Part shown: positions 35,778 through 48,491 of the stretch, piece after piece
Position numbering within the stretch: the stretch's first letter is position 1
Layout: every line of letters begins with the position of its first letter
Assembly: GCA_017893485.1 (NCBI GenBank)
Contig: CM030366.1
Span: forward strand, 73,475,227-73,539,226
DNA: 64,000 nt
DNA from: Hemerocallis citrina
Lineage: Eukaryota > Streptophyta > Magnoliopsida > Asparagales > Asphodelaceae
Reading direction: 5' to 3'
Notes under the pieces: model-generated
Database searches by the model: none
Told to the model about the DNA's origin: nothing
What the model saw: the letters and a program-made list of their open reading frames with translations, nothing else
Translations under genes and position numbers: made by a program

Positions 35778-36600
35778 GATCAACAGTCAACTGTCAAACT
35801 CTCAACGTGTCACTCTCTCGAAGTCTCCCTAGACCTCGGCATCTCCGGCTGAGCACTCTTGGCACCGACATCATAATTGGAGAAATGGCATTGACTGGTC
35901 AACGGTCAATGGTCAAACTCTCCACGTGTCACTCTCTCAAAGTCTCCCTAGACCTCGGCAGCTCTCGCCGAGCACCCTTGGCACCAACATCATAATTGGA
36001 GAAATGGCTTTGACTGGTCAACGGTTAACAGTCAAACTTTCCACATGTCGCTTTCTCGAAGTCTCCCTAGGCCTCGGCAGCCTTCGCCGAGCACTCTTGG
36101 CACCGACGTCGTAATTGGAGAAATGGCGTTAATGGTCAACGGTCAATGGTCAAACTCTCCACGTGTCGCTCTCTCGAAGTGTCCCTAGGCCTCGGCAGCC
36201 CTCGCCGAGCACTTTTGGCACCGATATCGAAATTGGAGAAAGGGCATTGACTGGTCAACGGTCAACGATCAAATTTTCCACGTGTCACTCTCTTGAAGTC
36301 TCCTTAGACCTCGGAAGCCTTCGTCGAGCACTCTTGGCACCGACATCGTAATTGGAGAAATGATATTTACTGGTCAACGGTCAACTGTCAAACTCTCCAC
36401 GTGTGGCTCTCTCGAAGTCTCCCTAGACCCTGGCTGCCTTCGCCGAGCACTTATGGCTACAACATCAAAACGCAAGAAATGGCGTTGACTGGTCAACGGT
36501 CAAACGCCATGTTTCAGCCTGTCGAAGTGTCGCTATGGTTCGGTGCTGGAGCCGAGCGCTCTTGCCACCGACCCCTGTTTAAGCAAAAGACTGCTACCAG
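35778..36600 (+). repeat. 119-bp tandem array (about seven units)
   Basis: Units begin near 35778, 35897, 36016, 36133, 36250, 36369 and 36488. Each contains GACTGGTCAACGGTCAA, then CACGTGT (CACATGT in one), CTCTCGAAGTCTCCCTAG, CCTCGGCAGCC and GCACTCTTGGCACCGACATC. The unit size of 118-119 bp leaves an open frame in each unit, which is a by-product. The array lies before a purine tract and an LTR, in the 3' untranslated part of a Tat-type element whose coding part is absent. Confidence 0.85.
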
Positions 36601-37114
36601 TCAACCGTCTCCAACCATCGGATCATTCAGAAAATCGCACCAGAATGTGATCGACGTTTCAAATTGCGCCATGTCGATAATTATTTGATTAAATCTTTTA
36701 TTTTAATTATTAAACCAAATTAATTATTTAAAAGTTGTGAAAAAATGATTTAAAAATCAATAATTTAATTTAAAAATCTTTAAAATAATTATACATTCAG
36801 GAAAAATATTTTTTCGAACTGCTGGAAAAGTAATTATTAAATAGAATAATTAATTGATATTTTTTGAAAATTAATTGTTACTTTGCAAGTTGAATAAATG
36901 ATTCGATAAATGGTCAAAAAATTGGAAAAATCATTGGAAGATCCAGGAATTTATACAAACAAATCCGAGTATTGTACAAACTCAATTGAGCGTCGTTAAA
37001 ACCCGTGTGAGATTCTAAGGGTCCCAAGAACTCCGATAAAATCTCGTATGCCATTAAAACAAGAAAACTACTCCTTAAAGGCTGTCAAACACAGTCTTCG
37101 GGAGTGGGGGCTCG
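36601..37114 (+). mobile_element. 3' untranslated end of a Tat-type element with purine tract
   Basis: AT-rich, non-coding sequence that ends in CTTCGGGAGTGGGGGCTCG just before the LTR. The last 100 bp match 20-121 at the left end of the window, including CCATTAAAAC and ACTACTCCT. Together with the array it is the 3' remnant of a second Tat element on the plus strand. Confidence 0.6.
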
Positions 37115-37722
37115 TGATATGACTAAAAATATGATCAAATCGGGACCGTTCAAATCGGGTACGAATCTCAAAGCTCTCTGGGATAAAATGGCAATTTCCA
37201 CCACAAACGGATCTGAAATGGGAACTGGATCCCTTTTCAAGCCCAACAACTCAAAAACGGATTTATCCTATTGGGTATTGGTGGCAGTCCGTCACAAACC
37301 AGCCTAGGATGTTTAGAGAGTAATTCAAATTCGCGGTTATCTATAAGAGGCAGTTTAAATTGTCTATCTTATCCTGAAACAAATTAAACTCTCTTCCTTA
37401 TTCAAAAACACCGGGACATAGAGATATTGGATTATCTCTAAATTGTCTCTATAGGCAACTATAAATACCCCTCTCCCCCACCATAAAAAAAGTAATCAAA
37501 ATTTTTTCCACAAAGTTCTCTTTCATAATCTTCCTGATTACTGACTTCAGCATTGGAGGGTTCGTCACCGGGATCCATCCCGGTGTATCAAACTTTTTTG
37601 CAGGTCGACGACAGTGGTGAGAAACAGTCAAACGCCGGCAAGAATCAACAGGTTTGCCTTATTTGTTTCCAAAAGAATCCACAAATAATCTATTTTCTCC
37701 CACACCAAAATCAGCAGCAACA
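37115..37722 (+). repeat. 3' LTR of a second Tat-type element
   Basis: TGATATGACTAAAAATATG to CAGCAGCAACA, homologous to 122-667. It has a TATAAATA box at 37460-37467 and the GATTACTGACTTCAGCATTGG segment. No 5' partner on the same strand is seen within the window. Confidence 0.75.
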
Positions 37723-38587
37723 GTGAGTAAAGATTTTTTCCTAGATGTATTTCTTGTACTTTGGATTTCTACCATACAACTAACTGATTTTGTACTGAGG
37801 TTAGACTGAGCTTTATGTGGCCAAACGTAGACTTATATATATATATATACATATTGTAGATTTTTTAGTGTAGAATCAAGAACTTTTTATTGTTCCATAA
37901 AACGAGTTGTAGTTTGTGAGATATTAAGGATTTAGTGCATGAGCGTCTAAATTGCTGTTTAAAAGTATTGTTCCGGTAAATCACCTGAAATCATAAACAC
38001 TTGGTGGAATTCTGATCTAAGAAAATCTGAGTGTTACTTGACATCATTAGAGGTCCAATTATTATGTTTGTAAGAATTAAGAATGGTACTGCAATGAATT
38101 TGTAAGTGTTAGAATATAACCCTATGCTACTGCCTAACGCACTAGACCTGTAAAGAACAGATTTATGGACATAGCTACTAGACTTAGAATTCATTGAGTA
38201 AGTAGGAATTGGTTTCAGAAGAGAGTCTACTCTCTAGAACATCTGACAGAATTAGTTTTCCTTTTCGTAACAGCGGAAAAGTAAGTTTTAGTGTTCACGT
38301 GTACTGCTGTCCAGATTTGTAGTTGGTGTCCCTTGACTATATATACTACTATTCTTGTGTTAATGCTTGTAACGACATAGTAGGTTGATTATATCATGTA
38401 TTTGTAGTCATTTATTGATATTCTCTTGATTACCTCCCTTAATATTATTGTTCCCACCACCAATTGCACATACTGCATATTCATGATCAACTATAATAAA
38501 AGAATGACAAGCCGGGGTCATAAAGGGTAAAACTTAATAGTGAACAATATAGGAGTGCGTACTCGGAAGGAGACCTGTGTTTCTTGC

Positions 38588-38668
38588 ATTACTGATTACT
38601 GATTACTGATTACTGATTACTGATTACTGATTACCGATTAATGTATACTGAATACTGATTACTGATTA
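38588..38668 (+). repeat. 7-bp tandem repeat GATTACT
   Basis: About nine copies of GATTACT with a few substitutions. The Tekay-type LTRs have scattered ACTGATTACTG strings at the equivalent place (near 6612), so the array probably expanded from an LTR-internal motif. Confidence 0.8.
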
Positions 38669-39343
38669 CTGTCACTGGAAGACCCGAATACATGCTCTTG
38701 TAGACTTCACTATTCAAGTCTAAGCGTTCACCGATTACCGATTATTGATACAGATGTCGACTATTGTTTACCGGTCACTGCATTACTGATTACTATTTGA
38801 TTATACTGCACTGTCGTGATTTTATTTTCTTACAATCACCAGGTAGACATTGCATTGTGCATGATCACACCGTTCCAGTATCTACATTGCTATCCCTTGC
38901 TTTTTCCCATGTTATATTTTAATGTTTTCCGATTGTACTGTTTAATGCTACTTGTTGTCTGAAGCTTACTCTAACGGACATCCCCCCACCTCAGATGATG
39001 TTTATATAGATACCGATGATGACATACCGGAGGGAGTTGATGAGCAGACTTTCTAGACGACCATGATGGAGTTGCTTGTGCTTCTTATTTCCTGGTCGCT
39101 ACTTTATCTAGCTAGTCGTAGAGAACTGTTTATTACATTGAATTTCCTTTAGTACATTATGTTCTCGGACATTTTGATTCGAAGTTTACGTATATTAGAT
39201 GATGATTATTTATGTAGAGTTATTTCTATTCTTGTTCATCATTATTACCTATGTGTTATGATTTATTGTTGAGCATATGACTGTACAGCTTATGGATAAT
39301 GTAAGTTTGAATTATGTATCATTTGTTGGGCCTTAGTTGCGTG

Positions 39344-41557
39344 TAGCACTGGTATCGGGTTGGGTCGAGTCGGGTAGTGAGATACCCGGACCTTGCCCAA
39401 TGGCAACAGGTCTGGGTCCGAATCCGGGTCTATTTAATTTTTTCGGATCCTGTTCGGGTCCAATTGGTTCTCAAGTACCCTGTAGCGCCCCGAATTTCCA
39501 ATATAATATCTCAAAAATATGTGGCACAATTCCCAGCATCAACCTCAATGTAATAGTAAACATAGCCAAAACACAAATAAAATTTTTAACTTTTATTACA
39601 TCAATTCTTTACAAAGCACAACAGAAAATTAAACACCTTGAATTACAATTTTTTTTTTTTACAACACATTCTTTTACAATTTACATAAGACACATTATCA
39701 TTCTACCACATGCATCCAAATCCCAATGCTATAGGTACCTACCTGTAAAACATGAGGTTAGAGATAACTCTAACCCCCAAAACTGCAGGGGTCAGCCATA
39801 ACGGTGTGAGTGACATCAAAAGAAAAGTAACATGAATAAAATATAAAGAATAAAACCATGATCAACACATACGAACAGTAGTAACATGGAATAAGAAATG
39901 AAAGTAAATAAAATATGAAAATATCAAGTGAAACTAGACTAAGTGTCAAGTGTAGGAAAACAGAAAACAAACATGCATAAAACCAAGTCAAGAAAATACA
40001 AATGCAATATGATAACTCTCTAATGCATACTTATCAGATTCTATGCATTCCATACTACATAGCTTCGGTGTAAGCCCTTATCGTTCTCCACTTTATAGGG
40101 TTAAATCCCTCATTATGTAACTAATCCTACTACGATGATGGAAACAAGAACCAGATTATTCCGTGAATAGGCATAACAACCCTCGACGTGCAAGCATCAT
40201 GTAAGAATAGCTCAAAAAAACCAGAGAATCACCTTCCTACCGTGTACCCCACTGCCGCCCCTCGACATGCAAGTACACAGGCACATCCCGTGAATAGATC
40301 TGTTGGCCCTCGACACGCGAATGTACCTATATGTTCGGTGAATATGCATTGCAGACACTCGACACGCGAACATACTAATAGTCCTCTCGAGACAGAACAC
40401 ACAAGTCCTGGAACGCATCCGTTGAACTGGACCGCAAGAGCATATACTTACGTTTTTCAAATTCCATCACATCTCCACTAGTGCCTATCCTTAAGTTGAT
40501 TGTTATTAAAACACAAATTCCCCATCTCTAGAGTTAGTGTATCCTGTCGGACTTAATTCCACAACAACAACCCCAAGACCCAACTGGTCATAATTCACAA
40601 ATCTCAACTGCCGGTTCACATGACTTCCACTCAACTCCTAGAGACTCATAAATCGAATATCAACACCAAAACTTTCAATAAAGCTCTTAATTCCAAATCT
40701 CGAAATGTTTATATCAATGAAAACTTCTTTAATAAAAAAACCAAATTCATTCAGTATACTTACAATTCCAGAATTGAAATAAGGTTTTAAATCTATCAAA
40801 TAACTGAGAATCATAATTTGAAATCATAGAATATTACAAAACATCAATTTCATCGAAAACCGTATATATTTCACTTGTAAAGTAATAGAAATACAATTTA
40901 AATTCTATTATAATCAAAATATAACTCTCTATAAAATACTGTAATCTGTAGCAAAATATCATCTAAAATAGTAGATCAATAATCCATAATATTGAAGAAA
41001 CAATCGTTCAAGAAATCAATAGAAAACTCAACCAAAACAATCAGCCAATCAGCTGACATTCAACCGCGAAAACAAGTACAAAAGGCGACGGTCGACCGTC
41101 ATGCAAAATTCCAAAAATCCAAGAACTGCCAGTCGACTGCGACTTTTAGTTCAAAATGTGGTCGGTCGATTGTCAAGTCCAAAAATCAACAGCTTTGAAT
41201 TTTGTGCACATTTTTACTGATACTTCGTTAAATCTTTATAAAATCATAAATTTGCAACAAAAAAAAAATCCTAAGATGATCAAATACAACTTGTACAATA
41301 TATTGGAGTTTATAAAATAAATCAAAACCACATCAAGATCATGAAAGATCATTTTTTCATAAAATCTTCAAAATAGTGAACTATATATATATATAAGTAT
41401 GCATATGTGTGTATTTGCATCAGTAAAACATCAAAATCTATCAATTAGAAGTAGTGTAATGTTTAGATTTAATCTCAGCACTAAAACAAATCATATCCAA
41501 TTGAAAACTTCACAAAATATCAAAACTTCAATTTTCGACAATTCTTCAAAATAGTAA

Positions 41558-41617
<60 letters not shown>

Positions 41618-43516
41618 TATTCTAGCATTAGTTAAGCATCAAAATTCAACAACTATAAGTAGTATATGTTTCAATTCAAACCCATTATGAAACAAAACAA
41701 GATCCAACGGAAAACTTCACAAAATACAATAAAACCAAGCTTCGGCTGTTCATCAACAGACACAAACATCAACCCCTTTTCAAAGCATTTAAACTTGATC
41801 TTGTTTAATCCAAAACCCCTCTTGTGAGTTGTTAAACACACATACAATTACTAACATCAGTTTACCCATGAATGATAAGTAATTATAACAACTATTCATC
41901 AAGTTTTATTTATCAAAACATCAAGAACAAAGTCTATACATATATACACAGTAATGGTTAAGCTTTTATTCACTTTTATGCAATAATCAACATACAACTC
42001 ATTATAATAAATCAAAATAGCAAGTATATGAAAGAAAATAACTTACCCATGATTTCTATTAGGTTCTTTAACTATCTCAAGTTATCTACATAGAGTTTTA
42101 ATCATAATTAGCATAGTTTTCATGAAAAGATTAAATCTTTATTCATACATCCATCAAAATTCATTATATTACCATACACATCTAACATGCTTTCTAATAG
42201 GCAAATCATCACATTCAATATGCATAGAACAATAAGAAAACAAACATATGTCACTCACCTTTTTGAAGAATCAACCGAAATAATAAAAGAATAAGAAAAG
42301 TTCTTCCTTTCGCAATAAAATCAAAATCCTCGGCTCGAAACTCCAAGAAATCAATAATAAAGAAAACCCTTTATGTAGTACAGCAAAGAGACGGCTGCAC
42401 CTCAGCTATATAAGGTCGGAATTAGACTAATTAGGGTAATTAAGGTTTTGAATAGGTTTTGTAAAATATCCCTTCTTGAATATATCTTTACATATATAAA
42501 TCCTTACACTTGAAAATTAAATTGTACAATTAAATTTAAATTTAAAAATAAAAATATTCATCCTAATACTGGTCGGCACTGGGTTTAAGTCCAGAAAAAT
42601 AAATTTGTAATTTTGCCTCTAAGTGAAAATTTTGCAAAAAACCATTCTTTAAGAAATTTGCGAAATAAATCAAATCTGTTAAAACAAAAAGTAAACTTTT
42701 TTATTTCTGAGTTGGCTAGTCATCATGCTCAGCCCAAAAATCTAAAAATCTGGAGTTTTCACTCCAAGTGGTAATTTTGCACAAAAGTTCTTTTTTTGTA
42801 ATATTTGCAAATATGTCAAATAAATATAAAAAAAATCCAGAAAATTCACAAATAATACCTACTAATAAATATTAGGTTTCCTCAACATAATTTCTGACTT
42901 TAAACTTCCCAAGAAAATATTTGCACGTGTAAAAAAATAAATTTCAGAAAAATATTTATTAAATCATCAAAAATCAGTTTAATTCATTTATACACCTCAA
43001 AAACATTATTTAAAAATCTAGGGTGTTACATACCCAACGGGTCTAATGATATACGATAATAACTTTTTTTTAGTGTTTACAAAAGTTTTCAATATTCACA
43101 TTCCTAACAGATTTTTTTTTAGAGTACCACATGAATTAGCTACATACTGAAGTGAAAGTAAAATTAATTAATATGTAAATGAATATAAGTAAGTTGATTC
43201 TATAAAATAAATATAATGAGATGCAAATTAGGAGTAAAAGAAAAGATTGCACTCTTTATTAAGTTTTATGAACACATTAAGCTTTATTTTATATCAAAAA
43301 GTGAAAAAAATTTAACACATACAATTATCTTGTTCTAATATATTAAAAACTAAGTTATTGGTCTACTAACGGGTCAATGAGTCGGGTCCGGGTAAGGTCA
43401 GGTCCGACTGGGTCCAAAATCATTGGACCCTAATCCTACCCGTCTAGATCGGGTCAGTTCCGGTCCAATATTGGGTCCAGATCGGGTCCGAGTCTCGGGT
43501 AAATGTGACAGTGCTA
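39344..43516. mobile_element. hAT MITE with GGGTC-rich ends, interrupted
   Basis: The ends are TAGCACTGG...CAGTGCTA with an 8-bp duplication GTTGCGTG (39336-39343) and GTTGCATG (43517-43524), one mismatch. Subterminal DNA is full of GGGTC/GGTCC strings, like the complete element 47752-48232. The 3.55-kb solo LTR 39481-43030 splits it; without that it is about 620 bp. The 8-bp target size is diagnostic of hAT. Confidence 0.8.
39481..43030 (-). repeat. Solo LTR inside the hAT MITE
   Basis: TGTAGCGCCCCGAATTTCC to CTAGGGTGTTACA, flanked by the perfect duplication TACCC (39476-39480, 43031-43035). It resembles the LARD-like element's LTR at the start (3859) and in the block 40050-40115. On the minus strand it has a TATA-like region and leader near 42400-42470. 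It contains (AT)n tracts at 41385 and 41563-41614 and no coding sequence. Confidence 0.8.
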
Positions 43517-43560
43517 GTTGCATGCCCGTGATTTCGTATATTGGGAAGCAGGGCGTGACA

Positions 43561-43947
43561 CGGTCAGAAAGCGGCGGTGGCCGGCGAAGCATGAACAGAG
43601 ATGAGAGGGATGGTGGCCGGTGAAGCGGAAGTGGAGAGAGACATGAGCGTCGGTGGCCGACAAAGTGCGTAGAGGTCAGAGCAACGGTGGCTGACGAAGT
43701 GCGAAGAAACTCCGGGGCTCCTGTGGTGGTCGGGGTGGATTGTCTAACTGTCATGGAGGCGAGGGTCGCGACTGGGCATAGGGTCAGATTCGAAGGGAAA
43801 GGGTTGGGAGGTGAGATAGATGAATAGGTAGTGATTAATTCTATTTAAATTTTTTTCTTCTAATTTTCTTGCATTACAGTGCTTGCCATTATTGTCCTTA
43901 TTGGAGTGATGGATGTTAACATGCCATCAGTCCTCTTATTATTATTA
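43561..43947. other. Unassigned stretch between LTR end and Helitron
   Basis: The first 170 bp contain degenerate repeats of GGTGGCCGGCGAAGC/GTGGCTGACGAAGTGCG. The rest is AT-rich. I see no gene; the short open frames on both strands coincide with the repeats. Confidence 0.4.
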
Positions 43948-44148
43948 CTAGTATATCTCCTGTGCAAAATTGCACGGACTTTACCAAAAGATACATATAT
44001 CTCCTGTCCCTTATTTAGCCACTTTCTACCTACAAAATGTAACTCAAAACCCTAACTTTCGATGTAAAACCCTAACTAATTTCAAGTAACTGCAAACCAT
44101 TTGAAGATTGACCTTCAATCTCCAACAATAGAAGTATTTATGCCATTT

Positions 44149-44189
<41 letters not shown>

Positions 44190-46815
44190 TATTCATCTTT
44201 CACTCAGAACAGAGAAAATCAGAACAATCACAATTTATGAACTCACTATATGTAGATTTTATACTCTTTAAATCTTTATTATAAGAAGAAACTGTGACTT
44301 CCTTCTTCATAGTTCCCTGATGAGATAAACTATCTAAAGACATCAAAAATACCTTAGTGCCAAACTATACAACAAAATTAATCAATCAAGGTTCGACATC
44401 CTAATATCAGCATCAATTTCGGATATTATTTTCAGTATCGGCATCACTGGTCCTTTATTAATTGAAATCAGATTTTTTAATATGAGTAATTTTGAGAAAA
44501 CCCCAACTAAGCCTATTCCAGGCAGGACTTCCCCACATATTCCATTGTCTGGAATTACCAACTGATACTGTTAGTACTAATTCTTAGTACTCTTAATTTC
44601 ATTCAGTTTAATTAATTATCCATTAAGTTATTTCATGCTTTGGTTGATTCCGTGTATTGATCTTAAGGTTCTCAATGATAACTTATTGAGTATTTTTTTG
44701 TGAACATATATGAATTTTAGAAAACAAAAGCATTTATATCTTCTGTAATTTTCAAAAGAAAGTGTACAAAAGTAAATAAGTTTTAAGACATGGAGTACAG
44801 ATCTTTCTATTTCACTTAGTTGTGTAGTTGCCAAATTGAAGAAGCTTCAAAATCATGGGAGAACTTTTCTTTAAATGGGAATAGATGAAACTCTTACTCT
44901 ATATTTTTTATCAGTCTTATTACTCTTAAATTCCTATTTCTTATCAGTCTTATTACTCTTATCACTAATTCTTTTTTCTGTATATAACCCACAATGCTTA
45001 AATTCCTATTTGGATTCATGACCAAGCCAAATTAAACACCAACTTCTAAACAGATTTATTATATGATATGGTTTTCATTACTTCTATAAATGGAAAAGAG
45101 AAGAAAAATTCATAACCAAGCAGGAACACTAAATCAGAAGAAAAACTCACTCTATAATCATCCACTCAAAAGTATATTTGTGCACAGTTATGCACCAGAT
45201 ATATATTCATGCATAGTTAGGCATGGGTTAAGTAAGTGTGAATCCCTATTTTTGATTCCGTGCATTGATCTTAAGGTTCTCAATGATAACTTATTGAGTA
45301 ATTTTTGTCTAAACATATATGAATTCTAGAAAACAGAAGCATTTATATATTCTGTAATTTTCAAAAGAAAGTGTACAAAAGAAAATCAGTTTTAAGACAT
45401 GGAGTACAGATCTCTCTATTTCACTTAGTTGTGTAGTTGCCAAATTGAAGAAGCTTCAAATTCATGGGAGAACTTTCTTTAAATGGGAATAGATGAAGCC
45501 ATTACTCTATATTTTTTATCAGTCTTATTACTCTTAAATTCCTATTTTTTATCAGTCTTATAACTCTTATCACTAATTCTTTTTTTTTCTGTATATAACC
45601 CACAATGCTTAAAATCCTATTTGGATTCATCACCAAGCCAAAATAAACACTGACTTCTAAATAGATTTATTATATGATATAGTTTTCATTACTTCTATGA
45701 ATGGAAAAGAGAAGAAAAATTTATGACCAAGTAGGAACACTAAAATCAGAAGCAAAACTCACTCTATAATCATCCACTCAAAAGTATATTTGTGCATAGT
45801 TATGCACCCGATATATATTTATGCATAGCTATGAACCGGATCAATTCTCCACTTGTTGAATGATTAAGAATCTTAATTAGTCAAACCCCTATTAGTCTTT
45901 TTTTTGGCTAATTAACCACTATGCTATAAGAATCTCATTCTCACAATCATTAGATGTTGAGGAAGACTGATGCTACCCCGTAAAGTTGGTGAATATTCCT
46001 AACCAAGACGACCATAGGCAGGAAATAATTTGTGCAAAAAAATCTTGAAAGCAAGTTAAGATACACACCTTTTTATACAGCTAATCAACAGAGATACTTG
46101 AATACAATCAAATACACTCCTAATCATATTAAAACCTATAAAAATATAACTTTTTGACAATAGTCCTCCAAAGAGAACAATAGAAAAAAACACTGCAAAA
46201 AATATTGATGTCTCCAGCATTGTAATTGTGAAGGAAGTTTTTCCAACAACTTACCACTTTAATTCTCAAATCAAAGAACTCAAAGAATCCAACATTCTCA
46301 AAACAATATGATCTCTATTCTAAAACTGAAATCATAACAAATTCCCAATTAAAGATTTGACAATGTTAACAACTCGGATCAAATTAATGGCTGGTTTGAT
46401 AAGTACCTTTTTGTGAGTTGAAGCAAGCAGATAAAGATGAAAATGAAGCCCTATGCGACCGAGGGGGAAATTAGGGTTTTGATCGAAGAAAAAGGAGAAA
46501 GTGATGAAAGAGAGCAGGAGAAGCCGTACGACGATGGCGAGGGCTAGGGCAGGCTGCGATACGGTGACGGCGAGGTATGGTGGCGTACGGCGAGGGGTGG
46601 TGGTGTTAGGGTTAGCGGGATTTTGGGGGGGGGGGGAGGGGGGAGGGATTTGGCAGAACGGGTGATTTGTTTATTTCCCATTTATTTTGTTTTGGTAATC
46701 AGAAGATGTGGGCTGTGGGGTTGAGGAAGTGTGGATCCCTACTTTTGCTCTCCTTTCTCTATTTCGAAATAGAGAAAAGAGAGATGGGGTAGGCCTATTA
46801 GCTTAAGATATATAT
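43948..46815 (-). mobile_element. Candidate non-autonomous Helitron, right boundary uncertain
   Basis: On the minus strand the sequence ends with CCGTGCAATTTTGCACAGG, a hairpin, then GAGATATACTAG followed by T. A hairpin about 10 bases before CTRR, inserted between A and T, is the Helitron 3' terminus. The 5' TC end should lie to the right; candidates exist near 46690-46815 but I cannot fix it. The interior holds an (AT)n tract at 44155-44189 and a 613-bp tandem duplication. Near its right end, on the minus strand, a CT-rich, GCCG-rich block (46460-46640) resembles a captured gene leader. Confidence 0.45.
44643..45860. repeat. Direct tandem duplication of ~613 bp
   Basis: The sequence from TTGATTCCGTGTATTGATC (44643) is repeated from TTGATTCCGTGCATTGATC (45256) with few differences over the whole unit, ending at the ATGCATAG string near 45830-45860. 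No coding sequence is evident. The scattered substitutions and small indels show that the duplication is not a sequencing artefact. Confidence 0.85.
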
Positions 46816-46895
46816 TATTTGGAACCAACCTCTTCCTGGCTAGTGAAAAGGCTTACATCGGGACTAGTAGGGCACTTGCAATTGTGTGTGTATGA

Positions 46896-47439
46896 GAGCA
46901 TCCACTATTGTTTGCTATGTCAATTGCTATATATAGCATTTAGAAATAGCAAAAGAAGGACCACGCTGCAGTCATCAAAGTCTAAAAACAGAAGCGACGG
47001 AATATCATCTTCCGTCTTATTTATTTATTTATTTATTTTTGGTATTCAGTATGAAAAAAAAAAATCCAAACAACACACCAAACGGATGAACATCATCCGT
47101 CTGGGTGTTTTTCAGTTTTTTTGTTAAAAAAATAAAAATAAATAAAAAGTCAAAAAAACACACAAGACGGAACAACTTCATCCGTGTAGCGTGTTCTCAG
47201 TGACTTTTTTTTAAGAAATTTATTTTCGATGAGAGACGGCATACCTTCATCCGTCGCTTTGTTAAACGGATGAACATCGTCCGTCTTCTATATTTAGCAA
47301 TTGGCTAAAGCGGCTGCTACGTTTAGCAAAGCACTGTTCACTCCTATCCTAAGTTTTGGATTTTTAGCAAACGACTGTGAGCACTATTTCTAAATCGATT
47401 TCCAATTTTTGGAATTTTAGAAAACGACAGTGGATGATC
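46896..47439. mobile_element. MITE b: GAGCATC termini, palindrome array
   Basis: Ends GAGCATCCACTATTGTTTGC and AAACGACAGTGGATGATC; flanking duplication TGA (46893-46895, 47440-47442). It holds five copies of the palindrome of type ACGGATGAACATCATCCGT (near 46990, 47085, 47164, 47233 and 47265). The end sequences link it to MITEs a, c and d, but the palindrome is its own. Confidence 0.7.
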
Positions 47440-47751
47440 TGATACGTCAAGGAAATATTTTTACCCTAACTCTCCTACTCCTCCCTCTCCAACAAACTCT
47501 CCTGGTTTCTGGCTAGAGTCTTGTTCAGAAAAGATAAAAAAGAAATAATAATAATAATAGTAATAATAAATAAATAAATAAATAAAGTGGTAAATTTCAG
47601 AGAAACTACCCAGAGTTATAAGTGTTAGTGTGATCCACTGGTAAGCCTTTTCGCTGTTGAGCAAGATGTTAAGAATTCAAATCCCGCTTGTACCAAAAAA
47701 TTCTTGATTTATATGTATTCGGGGTAAAGTGCGTGTGTTTGGGGCTACAAC

Positions 47752-48232
47752 TAGTGCTTGTATCGGGTCTTATCGGGTCAGGTCCTCCACTTCCCGGACC
47801 CGGTACCTCACGGGTCCAAAAATTGGATCCGGACCCGGACTTGCAAGAACCGGGTCTGGGTCCGGATCCTACTTAAAGAAAATTACCCGTCGGGTCCGGT
47901 AGTAGAGAATAAATATTTGCACTTAAGTATCTACACCGGATACCCTACGATTCTAACAATTTTTGCACTTAAGAACATGAATTAATATTATATTTACATA
48001 TCTATCTTCAACAATATCTTTTATATGTATATTCCTATAGCCCTATTATTCAAATTCTATATGTTTTGGGGTATTTTTTAACGACTCTGGTTCCGGATCG
48101 GTTTTATTTTGAGCGGACCCGAACCCGGACCCAAAAGTGCATTGGGTCTTATTTTAGGACCCGGACCCGTATAGATCGGGTTGGTTCCAGTCCAATGCCG
48201 GGTCCGGGTATCGAGTAAATGTAACAATGCTA
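47752..48232. mobile_element. hAT MITE with GGGTC-rich sequence
   Basis: TAGTGCTTG...CAATGCTA with a perfect 8-bp duplication GCTACAAC (47744-47751, 48233-48240). Subterminal GGGTC/GGACCCGG repeats and size (481 bp) fit the family of the interrupted copy at 39344. Open frames across it are due to the repeats. Confidence 0.85.
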
Positions 48233-48491
48233 GCTACAACCTTGTTTTCACTAATTTGCATATAAACCCCATGTAATTCTTTTTTTTGTGGATGACTCTA
48301 CTACAGCCCCCCCCCCCCTCCCTCCCGCCTTTTTTTTGCAGATGACCATACTCTTGCATGACTTCGTTATTTTGGTGTAAAATGACCATTTCACAAAAAG
48401 TTTGGCTTTTATTTGGGTCGTCTGTAATTTCTCAAGACACCCATCCTACCATGCCAAAGCCAATTAAAAGACCACGAACTCCAACCCGTTA

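Larger units (their letters stand above)
37723..43560 (+). repeat. Tekay-type LTR fragment with nested insertions
   Basis: Its end, CGTATATTGGGAAGCAGGGCGTGACA at 43535-43560, matches the LTR end at 7320 and 18776. The block AATGACAAGCCGGGGTCATAAAGGG...GTGAACAATA near 38505 matches 6477-6520. The LTR proper is 37723-39343 plus 43525-43560; the rest is a hAT MITE and a solo LTR. Its left end is lost at the Tat LTR. Confidence 0.7.

Noticed and set aside
35807..36688. Series of ~60-codon plus-strand frames
   Set aside because: Each is the same 119-bp tandem unit read in one frame; no sign of a gene.
38588..38668. Possible CRISPR-like or regulated array
   Set aside because: It is a plain 7-bp tandem repeat without spacers, in a plant LTR.
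39337..39801. 154-codon plus frame
   Set aside because: It runs across the hAT MITE and the start of a solo LTR, so it is a chance fusion of two elements.
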